Assembly (NCBI RefSeq): GCF_000016285.1
Contig: NC_011989.1
Location: 1,677,001 to 1,741,000, forward strand
Length of the DNA: 64,000 bases
Reading direction: 5' to 3'
From: Allorhizobium ampelinum S4
GTDB lineage: Bacteria > Pseudomonadota > Alphaproteobacteria > Rhizobiales > Rhizobiaceae
The translations under genes were made by a program, and so were the position numbers. Positions 9,611 to 17,099 of the stretch are shown here, piece by piece. Each line of letters starts with the position of its first letter. Positions within the stretch are counted from its first letter, which is position 1. Below the pieces are notes generated by a model, which was not told the origin of the DNA, made no database searches, and saw only the letters and a program-made list of their open reading frames with translations.

Positions 9611-10242
9611 CCGTGAGCTTGCCGAGGGATCTCAAAGGATTGCGCGCCGCCATTCACGCCTGCCGGATCTGTCGAGATTGTCCGACGCAGGTAACGGCCC
9701 TGCCGCATGAGCCCAGGCCCGTTGTTGTCCTGTCGTCGACAGCTCGCATTCTGATTGCCGGGCAGGCACCGGGCAAGCGGGTGCATGAAACCGGACTGCC
9801 TTTCAATGATGCCTCCGGCGATCGGCTGCGGCAATGGCTGGGCGTGGATCGAGAGGCGTTTTACGATAGCCGCAACTTTGCCATCCTGCCGATGGGCTTC
9901 TGCTTTCCGGGATACGACGCCAGCGGCCACGACCTGCCGCCCCGGCGCGAATGCGCGCCCCATTGGCGGGAAGCGGCCATGGAGGTCATGCCTCAAGTGG
10001 AACTGGTGCTTGCCATCGGCCAATATGCGCAACGCTGGCATATGTGCGACCTGCGAAAGCCAACCTTGCATGCCACGGTGGAAAGCTGGCGAGAATCGTT
10101 TTTTACCAACCGGCCAGGTCCGAAGATTTTGCCGCTGCCGCATCCCAGTTGGCGAAACAGCGGTTGGCTGCGCCGCAATCCGTGGTTTGAGGCAGAATTG
10201 CTACCTGTCTTGAAAAAGCAAGTGGATCACTGTCTGCGGTGA
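9607..10242 (+). CDS. Uracil-DNA glycosylase superfamily protein, Fe-S type
   Basis: A 211-residue member of the uracil-DNA glycosylase fold. Motif A reads GQAPGKRVHETGLPFNDASG (about 52-71) and motif B reads PHPSWRN (about 178-184). Cysteines C19, C22, C99 and C116 match the four ligands of an iron-sulfur cluster found in UDG families 4 and 5. The likely role is excision of uracil or another damaged base. The sequence is not a textbook member of either family, so the exact substrate is open. The start is TTG 9607 overlapping the upstream stop, or GTG 9613; the codon choice is uncertain. Confidence 0.78.
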   Translation: MTVSLPRDLKGLRAAIHACRICRDCPTQVTALPHEPRPVVVLSSTARILIAGQAPGKRVHETGLPFNDASGDRLRQWLGVDREAFYDSRNFAILPMGFCFPGYDASGHDLPPRRECAPHWREAAMEVMPQVELVLAIGQYAQRWHMCDLRKPTLHATVESWRESFFTNRPGPKILPLPHPSWRNSGWLRRNPWFEAELLPVLKKQVDHCLR

Positions 10243-10295
10243 AAGCATTTTGCTTTCGTTTGCTCCAAATTGCGCTATACCGGAAAAAAATTTCA

Positions 10296-10796
10296 ATGGT
10301 GTCGCTCATGGATCGTCTGGACCGTAAAATTCTGCGTATTTTGCAGGAGGATTCCACTCTTGCCGTTGCTGACCTCGCCAAGAAGGTCGGTCTTTCCACC
10401 ACGCCCTGCTGGCGGCGTATCCAAAAGATGGAAGAAGATGGCGTGATCAAGCGCCGTGTAGCGCTGCTTGATCCGGTCAAGGTCAATACAAAGGTGACGG
10501 TGTTCGTTTCGGTGCGCACCAATACCCATTCGATTGAATGGTTGAAGCGGTTTTCCGAAGTGGTGGCGGAATTTCCCGAAGTGGTCGAATTCTATCGCAT
10601 GAGCGGCGATGTGGATTACCTGCTGCGGGTCGTGGTGCCTGACATCGGTGCCTATGATGCCTTCTACAAGCGGCTGATCGCCAAAATCGAGATCCGCGAC
10701 GTATCCTCTGCCTTCGCCATGGAGCAGATCAAATACACGACCGAATTGCCGCTCGATTACATGATGCTCGATAATAACAAGTCTGGCGAAGAATGA
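10296..10796 (+). CDS. Lrp/AsnC-family transcriptional regulator
   Basis: A 166-residue regulator. The N-terminal helix-turn-helix (LDRKILRILQEDSTLAVADLAKK...CWRRIQKMEEDGVI, about 7-50) binds DNA, and a C-terminal RAM domain (about 70-150) would bind an amino acid and drive octamer formation. The STTPCWRRI recognition helix is of the DecR/YbaO-like subgroup. ATG 10296 has GGAAAA about ten bases upstream; ATG 10308 is an alternative without a clear site. It stands alone between the UDG-like gene and a convergent dehydrogenase, so its target may be unlinked. Confidence 0.88.
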   Translation: MVSLMDRLDRKILRILQEDSTLAVADLAKKVGLSTTPCWRRIQKMEEDGVIKRRVALLDPVKVNTKVTVFVSVRTNTHSIEWLKRFSEVVAEFPEVVEFYRMSGDVDYLLRVVVPDIGAYDAFYKRLIAKIEIRDVSSAFAMEQIKYTTELPLDYMMLDNNKSGEE

Positions 10797-10800
10797 TGAT

Positions 10801-10826
10801 TGGGGGAGCCTGAGAGAGGCTCCCCC
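10801..10826. terminator. Bidirectional terminator between Lrp gene and dehydrogenase
   Basis: TGGGGGAGCC and GGCTCCCCCA form a perfect 10-bp GC-rich stem around a TGAGAGA-type loop between two convergent genes. An AAATTCATTATTTTT stretch follows on the plus side, giving a T-rich tail. Confidence 0.85.
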
Positions 10827-10833
10827 AAATTCA

Positions 10834-11703
10834 TTATTTTTCCAGCCGGGCCAGCAGCGACGATGTATCCCAGCGATTGCCACCAAGCTTCTGAACGTCG
10901 CCGTAGAACTGGTCCACCAGGGCGGTGAGAGGCAGGGTGGCGCCATTGGTTTTGGCTTCGTTCAGCACGATGCCCAGATCCTTGCGCATCCAATCGACGG
11001 CAAAGCCGAAATCATATTTACCGACGGCCATGGTCTTGTGGCGGTTTTCCATCTGCCAGGAACCGGCAGCCCCCTTGGAAATCACCTCGATAACCTTTTC
11101 GATGTCGAGACCGGCCCGCTTGCCGAAATGCACGCCCTCAGCCAACCCCTGCACGATGCCGGCAATGCAGATCTGGTTGATCATCTTGGTCAACTGGCCA
11201 GAACCCGCTGGCCCCATCAGGCCGATCATCCGTGCATAGGCGTCGATCACCGGGCGGGCCTGTTCGAATAACGGTTCGTCGCCACCGCACATCACGGTCA
11301 ACACACCATTTTCCGCTCCAGCCTGGCCGCCGGACACCGGCGCATCGATGAAGTCAAAGCCTTTGGCCTTTGCAGCCTGATAGAGTTCGCGGGCCACGTC
11401 CGCTGAGGCCGTGGTGTTGTCGATCAATATCGCACCGGGTTTCATGCTGGCAAACACGCCATCGGCGCCAATGGTGACGGCACGCAGGTCATCGTCATTG
11501 CCGACGCAGGTGAACACGAAATCAGCACCCATCGCAGCTGCTGCCGGTGTCAGGCCAAGCGACCCGCCGTGCTGGGCTACCCAGCTTTCGGCCTTGGCCG
11601 TGGTGCGGTTATAGACCGTCACATCATGGCCGCCCTTCGCCTTCAGGTGTCCGGCCATGGGATAGCCCATGACGCCCAATCCGATGAATGCCACCTTGGC
11701 CAT
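10834..11703 (-). CDS. 3-hydroxyisobutyrate / 2-hydroxy-3-oxopropionate dehydrogenase-family protein
   Basis: A 289-residue NAD(P)-dependent beta-hydroxyacid dehydrogenase. It has the Rossmann motif GLGVMGYPMAGHL (8-20), the substrate-binding signature DAPVSGGQAGAENG near 119-132, and the catalytic lysine in GQLTKMINQ near 171-179. Family members reduce tartronate semialdehyde or oxidise 3-hydroxyisobutyrate or similar acids; the sequence alone does not decide which. AGGAG precedes the ATG. The next gene on the same strand is proline iminopeptidase, about 105 bases downstream, with no obvious functional link. Confidence 0.88.
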   Translation of the reverse strand: MAKVAFIGLGVMGYPMAGHLKAKGGHDVTVYNRTTAKAESWVAQHGGSLGLTPAAAAMGADFVFTCVGNDDDLRAVTIGADGVFASMKPGAILIDNTTASADVARELYQAAKAKGFDFIDAPVSGGQAGAENGVLTVMCGGDEPLFEQARPVIDAYARMIGLMGPAGSGQLTKMINQICIAGIVQGLAEGVHFGKRAGLDIEKVIEVISKGAAGSWQMENRHKTMAVGKYDFGFAVDWMRKDLGIVLNEAKTNGATLPLTALVDQFYGDVQKLGGNRWDTSSLLARLEK

Positions 11704-11808
11704 GTCTTAAGTCTCCTTTGCTTATTGCGTGCCGCCAGAGGTATCGCAGCCCGCAGCGCAGGAAAAGTCATTTTTGGGTCAAGCTGCCTTGATGGAGATG
11801 GGGCCGGC

Positions 11809-12783
11809 TCAAGGTTTCAATTCGTGGGCAAGCTGTTGAAGCGACCTGATGACGTTGGCCGCCATACCTGGCGCACTGATATTGTGTTCGCCATCCTCGA
11901 CGATAATCAACCGACTGCCAGCCCATGCAAGGTGCAGGTCATAGGCGGTCTTGAGTGGGCTGCCGAAATCGAGTCGGCCATGAATCAATATCGCAGGAAG
12001 ACCCTCTAATAGTTTGATACGCCGAAGGATTTCGCCATCGGCTAGCCAGGCACGATGCGACCAGTAATGGGTGACGAGCCGGGAAAAGCACAGCCGAAAT
12101 CGGGCGTCCGACCACCTGACATGTGGGACATAGCCCGGCTTTATGGAGAGAGTGGCAGATTCCCATGCACACCAGGCACTTGCGGCCTTTTCATGAATCT
12201 CTTTGTCAGGATTGATCAGCAGCCGGTGATAGGCGGTAGTGAGATCGCCGTCTTGCTGATCCCTTGGAAGATGGTCGAGAAAGCGTGCATGTTCTGCCGG
12301 AAAAAACTGTCCGACGCCGCGCGTGATCCATTCGATTTCGGCAGCACTTGTCGTGACGACCATGGTCAGCAGCAGGCCGAGAACCCGTGTCCGATGCGCT
12401 TGGGCATAGGCGAGCGCTAGCGTTGATCCCCATGATCCGCCCATCACCAACCAGCGCTCAATGCCGAGATGGAGGCGTAAGGCTTCGATATCCTCAAGCA
12501 GATGCGGCAGTGTGTTGGTGCTGAGATCGACCACCGGATCGCCAGCAAAGGGAAGACTGCGGCCGCAGTGGCGCTGGTCGAACTGGATGATGTGATAGTG
12601 CGCGGGGTCGAAGAACCGGCGTGTTGTTTCAGAGAGCCCGGAGCCTGGGCCGCCATGCAGAATAAGGGCCGGGATGCCCTTACGGTTGCCGCTGCATTCG
12701 AAATAGATCTGGTGGCCGTCGGTGACCGGCAGATGGCCGGTTCGGTAAGGTGGCAAGGGCGGATGAAGATCTGGTCCGGTCAT
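11809..12783 (-). CDS. pip: Proline iminopeptidase (prolyl aminopeptidase)
   Basis: A 324-residue alpha/beta hydrolase of peptidase family S33 that removes N-terminal proline from peptides in the cytoplasm. The oxyanion-hole motif HGGPG is at 43-47, the nucleophile elbow GGSWGS has Ser117, the acid lies in HGRLDFGSP near 268-276 and the His in DGEHN near 299-303. Length and order match Pip. GAGGG lies before the ATG. It is followed closely upstream by the methyltransferase gene (21 bases), so the two may share a transcript. Confidence 0.92.
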   Translation of the reverse strand: MTGPDLHPPLPPYRTGHLPVTDGHQIYFECSGNRKGIPALILHGGPGSGLSETTRRFFDPAHYHIIQFDQRHCGRSLPFAGDPVVDLSTNTLPHLLEDIEALRLHLGIERWLVMGGSWGSTLALAYAQAHRTRVLGLLLTMVVTTSAAEIEWITRGVGQFFPAEHARFLDHLPRDQQDGDLTTAYHRLLINPDKEIHEKAASAWCAWESATLSIKPGYVPHVRWSDARFRLCFSRLVTHYWSHRAWLADGEILRRIKLLEGLPAILIHGRLDFGSPLKTAYDLHLAWAGSRLIIVEDGEHNISAPGMAANVIRSLQQLAHELKP

Positions 12784-12804
12784 CGCGCCCTCGCTTGGTT
12801 TCGA

Positions 12805-13614
12805 TCAGTTCAGGGTTCGCAGTTGCGCTATCACCAGATGGCCGGGCGAAGGCTCACCATCTTGCATCCGCACATTGATATCGGTGACTTCGATGACCTC
12901 GAAGCCAGTGGCGGCCAACCGTTCGCGGATATAGGTCTGCGCATGGACGAAGCGCTGATGCGGGCCGACCTTGTAGGGGACATCCTCGCCCATGGTTTCG
13001 GAGGAGAAGATGAAATAGCCGCCCAGCATCAGATTTTCGGATACGCCGAAAAATAGCGGCTCAAGCGCGCCGAGATAGGGCAGAACATCGGTGGCGGTGA
13101 TCAGGTCGAACAGGTCCTCATCATTATCCTCCAGAAAATCCTCGACTTCGGCCACGTAAAGCGTGTCGTAAAGGTCTTTCTCATGGGCGATCTCGACCAT
13201 GTTTTCCGAAAGATCGATGCCGGTGATATCGTCTACCATATCGCGCAGGGTGCCGCCGGTTAGGCCGGTGCCGCAGCCGAGATCCAACAGGCGCTTGAAT
13301 GGGCCAAGCTTCAGTTCCTGCAAGCGCTGGCGCACGATGACCGGCACGGCGTAGCCAAGCTGCTCAACGAGAATATCCTCGAAATCTTCGGCATGCTGGT
13401 CGAACAGCGTTTCCACATAGGCATCGGAGGCACGCGGCGGCGTTTCACCGCGGCCAAGCGAGGCAAGGCGAACGGCGGCACCGCCATGGTCTTCCGGGTC
13501 TATTTCCAGAACCTCGTGATAGGCCTTCACCGCTGCGTCGATATCGCCCGCCTTTTCAAGCGCCAAGGCCCGGTTATAAGCCTCGGACAGCTTCTCTTCA
13601 TCGATTTTCGCCAT
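12805..13614 (-). CDS. TPR-containing class I SAM methyltransferase
   Basis: A 269-residue protein. An N-terminal tetratricopeptide-like helix pair (about 8-42, SEAYNRALALEKAGDIDAA) is followed by a class I methyltransferase domain with the SAM-binding motif LLDLGCGTGL (about 109-118) and the acidic motif ITGIDLSENMVEIA. The combination of a short TPR with a Methyltransf domain is common in rhizobia but the substrate is unknown. GAGGG precedes the ATG. It reads in the same direction as pip. Confidence 0.82.
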   Translation of the reverse strand: MAKIDEEKLSEAYNRALALEKAGDIDAAVKAYHEVLEIDPEDHGGAAVRLASLGRGETPPRASDAYVETLFDQHAEDFEDILVEQLGYAVPVIVRQRLQELKLGPFKRLLDLGCGTGLTGGTLRDMVDDITGIDLSENMVEIAHEKDLYDTLYVAEVEDFLEDNDEDLFDLITATDVLPYLGALEPLFFGVSENLMLGGYFIFSSETMGEDVPYKVGPHQRFVHAQTYIRERLAATGFEVIEVTDINVRMQDGEPSPGHLVIAQLRTLN

Positions 13615-13809
13615 TGCGTTACCCTCACATCACGCCGCCGCGCACCGGACCGGCGCATCAGGCTCTGGCGTAAATTTCCATCCAGCCGCATGATCTCGGC
13701 CCGGCATTGAAAGTCAATGGCAAGGCTTATGAACAGGCGTTTGGCGTGAGGGTCTACCGGCTCATGGCGCGTTTGGCAATATTGCCAGCTTGCGCGCCGT
13801 GATCGGCTG

Positions 13810-14118
13810 TCAATGCAGGATGAATTCGCCTTTCAAAGCGCGCCATTCATTGGCGGCAATCAGCTTGCGATGGACATAGCGTACCGAATGCAGCGGTCCA
13901 TCCAGCTTTTCCTGCCAGAATTTCAGAAAGCCGCGCATTTCCGGAAAATCCGGGGCCAGATCGTAATTCTGCCAGATGAAGGTTTGCAGCAGGTTTTGGT
14001 GATCAGGCATGCGGTAGAGAATTTGCGCTGTGGTCATGCCATAGCCTTTCAGCATCATTTCCATATCGGAAGTCATGCCAGATTTAGATGTGTCGTCATT
14101 CCTGATGTCAGTGTTCAT
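13810..14118 (-). CDS. Usg-family protein
   Basis: A 102-residue protein with the conserved core LKGYGMTTAQILYRMPDH...QTFIWQNYDLAPDFPEMRGFLKFW, which identifies the Usg family, named after the gene upstream of the Caulobacter trp genes. The biochemical role is unknown. No trp gene is adjacent here. GAGG precedes ATG 14118; an internal Met15 is a possible later start. The protein is likely cytoplasmic. Confidence 0.82.
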   Translation of the reverse strand: MNTDIRNDDTSKSGMTSDMEMMLKGYGMTTAQILYRMPDHQNLLQTFIWQNYDLAPDFPEMRGFLKFWQEKLDGPLHSVRYVHRKLIAANEWRALKGEFILH

Positions 14119-14232
14119 GGCAACCTCGTTTCGTTCCCATTCTGATCCCGGCGGACAGGTTCAACCTGCTCGTCGCGCATCGGTTCGTCCGATACAAGAA
14201 TGGTTCCATGCGAGGCTTAATCGAGGCTTAAC

Positions 14233-14255
14233 AAAACTGTCATAAATGACGTTTT
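14233..14255 (-). terminator. Hairpin downstream of the ABC permease operon
   Basis: AAAAC-T-GTCAT and ATGAC-GTTTT form a stem with a one-base bulge and an AA loop. On the minus strand it lies 55 bases after the last permease stop and runs into a T-containing tract. GTCATAAATGAC also resembles half of a Pho box, which is the alternative reading. Confidence 0.45.
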
Positions 14256-14309
14256 GAAATAAAAATCATATGGTTAGCAGCGTATTGTCCTGAGTGCTGC
14301 CAACATGTG

Positions 14310-15140
14310 TCATCGTTTGAGATGGCGCGTCAGCCGTGTCTCAATAGCGGCCCAACCATGGCGCAGGATCTCGACAATGGCGAGATAGAAGATCGCCGCC
14401 CAGAGATAGGTCTGGTAGTCGAAGGTGCGCGAGAAGGCGTAGCGGGTCTCGCCCATCATGTCGAGAACGGTGATGATCGACAGGATGGCCGAGCCCTTGA
14501 CCATCAGGATGATTTCATTGCCATAGGGCCGGAGCGCCACGATCAGCGCCTGCGGCAGAATGATTTTCCAGAACGTGACGGTGCGCGGCAGGCCCAGCGA
14601 AGCGGCACCTTCATGCTGGCCGCGTCCAACGCTGCGGATCGCGCCGCGCAGGATCTCTGCCTGATAGGCTGCCGTGTTCAGCGACAATGCCAGCAAGCCG
14701 CAATACCAGGCATCGCGGAAGAACCACCAGAGGCCGACAGCCTCGAATTCCGCCCGGAACCCGCCCAAGCCGTAATAGACCAGAAACACCTGCGCCAGCA
14801 GCGGTGTACCGCGAAAGACATAGACATAGGCATAGGTCGCGGCATTGGCCAGACGGTTTTTCGACATCCGCCCAAAGGCGATCGGGATAGAGAGGACTGC
14901 ACCGGCGGCAATCGAGATGGCGACGATGCTGAGCGTCGTCCCAAGGCCAGAGAGAAAACGCGGGCCGTATTTGACGAATTTCTCCTGGTCCCAATTGCCG
15001 ATCATCATCGCCAGCAGGCCAAGGCCAAGCAATCCCCAGACCAGCAGCAAGGAACCGCCCAACACCCTGCCAGGGGTAACGCGATGCTCATGTCTTGGCG
15101 GGGCAGGGCGCGGCGGGATCAGTTCGAGGCTGTGGCTCAT
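14310..15140 (-). CDS. Polar amino acid ABC transporter permease (HisM-like)
   Basis: A 276-residue inner-membrane permease of the His/Glu/Gln/Arg/opine family, with about five helices and the cytoplasmic EAA loop GRGQHEGAASLGLPRTVTFWKIILPQAL that docks the ATPase. ATG 15140 is chosen because it overlaps the upstream permease stop (ATGA) and begins a normal N-terminus. It pairs with the 15137-15940 permease as a heterodimer. No ATPase gene follows; the operon ends at a hairpin and the usg gene. Confidence 0.92.
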   Translation of the reverse strand: MSHSLELIPPRPAPPRHEHRVTPGRVLGGSLLLVWGLLGLGLLAMMIGNWDQEKFVKYGPRFLSGLGTTLSIVAISIAAGAVLSIPIAFGRMSKNRLANAATYAYVYVFRGTPLLAQVFLVYYGLGGFRAEFEAVGLWWFFRDAWYCGLLALSLNTAAYQAEILRGAIRSVGRGQHEGAASLGLPRTVTFWKIILPQALIVALRPYGNEIILMVKGSAILSIITVLDMMGETRYAFSRTFDYQTYLWAAIFYLAIVEILRHGWAAIETRLTRHLKR

Positions 15141-15940
15141 CGGTTCGCCCCCGACTGTTTCGTCCAGTTTTCGATATAGCCGACGGCGATGGAGGAGAGG
15201 ATTGCCAGCACCAGATAAAGCGCACAGGCAATCGTATAAAACAGGAAGGCTTCCTTGGTGACACGGGCGGCAATACCGGTCTGGCGGATAATATCGGAAA
15301 GGCCGATGACCGAGACCAGCGCGGTATCCTTCAAAAGGTTCATCCAAAGATTGACAATGCCGGGCAGGGCGATGCGTATCAATTGAGGCACGATCACCAG
15401 CAACATGGTTTTGGTGCGCGACAGGCCGATGGCAAAGCCCGCCTCATATTGACCGGAGGGAATGGCCCGGAAGGCCGATTGCAGCACCTCGGCGCAATAG
15501 GAGGAAAACACCAGGGCCAGCGCGATCATGCCCGCGAAAAAGGCGTTGATTTCAATCCGCTCCTCAAAGCCCATGGAGGCGAGGACGGCTTGGATCAGGA
15601 TCTGTGAGCCGTAATAGACGATGAACAGCGTCAGGAGTTCGGGCAGGCCGCGAAAGATCGTCGTGTAGATTGCTGCGGCCTGGCGCAGCATGCGCTCGCT
15701 GCTTTGGGTGGCAAGGGCCATCAGGAAGCCGATCAGCAGGCCGAAAGGCAGCGTGGCTGCGGCCAGCGTGACTGTTACCTTGAAGCCGAAACCGATTTCG
15801 TCGCCCCAGCCCGCGTCGCCGCAGGCCAGAAGTGTCCCGGATGCAAACCAGGTGAAGATCCCGGCGCTGCCGCAAAAGGGATCGAAAATCTGCGAAACGA
15901 GCGCCCAGAAGGCGTCGAGCGCGGAAGCAAGTCCGCCCAT
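15137..15940 (-). CDS. Polar amino acid ABC transporter permease (HisQ-like)
   Basis: A 267-residue permease of the same family with hydrophobic helices and an EAA loop (IPSGQYEAGFAIGLSRTKTMLLVIVPQLIRIALPG). It is encoded between the binding-protein gene and the HisM-like permease and overlaps the latter by four bases. In known members two such subunits form the membrane channel for a polar amino acid or opine. The long N-terminal insert (SQIFDPFCGSAGIFTWFASGTLLACGD) is typical of the rhizobial octopine/nopaline/histidine-type permeases. Confidence 0.92.
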   Translation of the reverse strand: MGGLASALDAFWALVSQIFDPFCGSAGIFTWFASGTLLACGDAGWGDEIGFGFKVTVTLAAATLPFGLLIGFLMALATQSSERMLRQAAAIYTTIFRGLPELLTLFIVYYGSQILIQAVLASMGFEERIEINAFFAGMIALALVFSSYCAEVLQSAFRAIPSGQYEAGFAIGLSRTKTMLLVIVPQLIRIALPGIVNLWMNLLKDTALVSVIGLSDIIRQTGIAARVTKEAFLFYTIACALYLVLAILSSIAVGYIENWTKQSGANR

Positions 15941-15992
15941 TTAGCCAATTCCCCTTGCGGTCTTTGCCGCATGTTTTTGTTTTGTCTGTTGT

Positions 15993-16020
15993 GCGTGATC
16001 CGGGTAGGCCCGGATCACGC
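15993..16020 (-). terminator. Intercistronic hairpin after the binding-protein gene
   Basis: GCGTGATCCGGG and CCCGGATCACGC form a 12-bp perfect stem with a short loop, placed between the solute-binding protein gene and the first permease. Such hairpins in periplasmic-binding-protein operons often protect the upstream mRNA and reduce read-through, so that the binding protein is made in excess. There is no strong T tract, so full termination is unlikely. Confidence 0.7.
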
Positions 16021-16034
16021 CGTCTTAAACCGAT

Positions 16035-16811
16035 TTATTTGTCGCCGTAAACGTCAAAATCGAAATATTTGGCATTGATCTTCTGGTAGGTGCCATTGGC
16101 GCGAATAACGGCGATGGCCTTGGTGAAGCGGTCAGCCAGAGCGGTTTCGCCCTTGCGAACGGCAATGCCAGCACCCTCGCCGTTGATCACAGGATCGATT
16201 GGCAGTGGCGTCAGGATCTTGCAGCAGGTGCCCGCATCGCTTTTGATCCATTGCGTCAGCACCACGACATCGTCGATGACAGCATCGATACGGCCATTGG
16301 TGATGTCCAGCTTGTATTCGTCGGCTGTCGGGTAAAGCTTCAACTGCGAATCAGGCATATGCTTTTCGGCATAATTGGCATGGGATGTGGAGGTTTGCGC
16401 GCCGATGGTCTTGCCCTTCAGGTCTTCGACGCTCTTGGCAGGCGAATCCTTCGGCACGGCGATGGCTGGAGGAGTATTGTAGTATTTCTTGGAGAAATCC
16501 ACCTTTTCCAGACGCTCGGGGGTGATCGACATCGACGCGACGATGGCGTCGAATTTCTTCGCCTGCAAGGCGGGGATGATGCCATCCCAATCATTGGTCT
16601 TGAAGGTGCATGTCACCTTCATTTCTTCGCAAAGCGCCTTGGCGATATCGATGTCGAAACCGGTCAGCGAACCGTCGGCTTCAAGGCTGTTGAAGGGCGG
16701 ATAGGCACCTTCCGTACCGATAACGAGCTTTTCTTCAGCCATGGCGCCACCGGCAAACAATGACAGGGCAGTAAGGGAGGCGGCGGCCAGAAAACGGGTC
16801 GAGATACGCAT
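16035..16811 (-). CDS. Periplasmic polar amino acid-binding protein (ABC transporter)
   Basis: A 258-residue solute-binding protein of family 3. The signal peptide MRISTRFLAAASLTALSLFAGGAMA (1-25) is followed by EKLVIGTEGAYPPFNSLEADGSLTGFDIDIAKALCEEM, the classic start of lysine/arginine/ornithine/histidine/opine-binding proteins. ATG 16811 has GAGAGGA just upstream; the longer in-frame reading from 16961 lacks support. The ligand cannot be told from sequence. It probably feeds the two permeases downstream. It is divergent from the OmpA-family gene. Confidence 0.93.
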   Translation of the reverse strand: MRISTRFLAAASLTALSLFAGGAMAEEKLVIGTEGAYPPFNSLEADGSLTGFDIDIAKALCEEMKVTCTFKTNDWDGIIPALQAKKFDAIVASMSITPERLEKVDFSKKYYNTPPAIAVPKDSPAKSVEDLKGKTIGAQTSTSHANYAEKHMPDSQLKLYPTADEYKLDITNGRIDAVIDDVVVLTQWIKSDAGTCCKILTPLPIDPVINGEGAGIAVRKGETALADRFTKAIAVIRANGTYQKINAKYFDFDVYGDK

Positions 16812-17099
16812 GAGATCCTCTCTGTTGGTTGCCATGTGGGATGGGAATGTCCCGCTGGCGCAGGTGCCGGCCATTTCTTTGAATTTTCGCCGGAACGTTT
16901 CGCCAGTTTTTCCGTTTTTGCGGAAATTGCAACTGCTAATGCTAGCCACTCCCCGCCTCATATCGTGAACATGCTATTCACCCTTCGTTCATTCCAATCC
17001 AGCCATCTTCCTGCCTAGAATCCGGCGCGTAAAAGCACGTCGTTAAAGAATCGAATTCAAGAACAACGAGGCAAAATGCCTCAACTGCGAGGAAAACCC

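Noticed and set aside
14237..14254. Possible Pho box CTGTCATAAATGACG upstream of usg
   Set aside because: Only the first seven-base repeat fits; the second does not. The symmetry and position after the permease gene favour a terminator hairpin.
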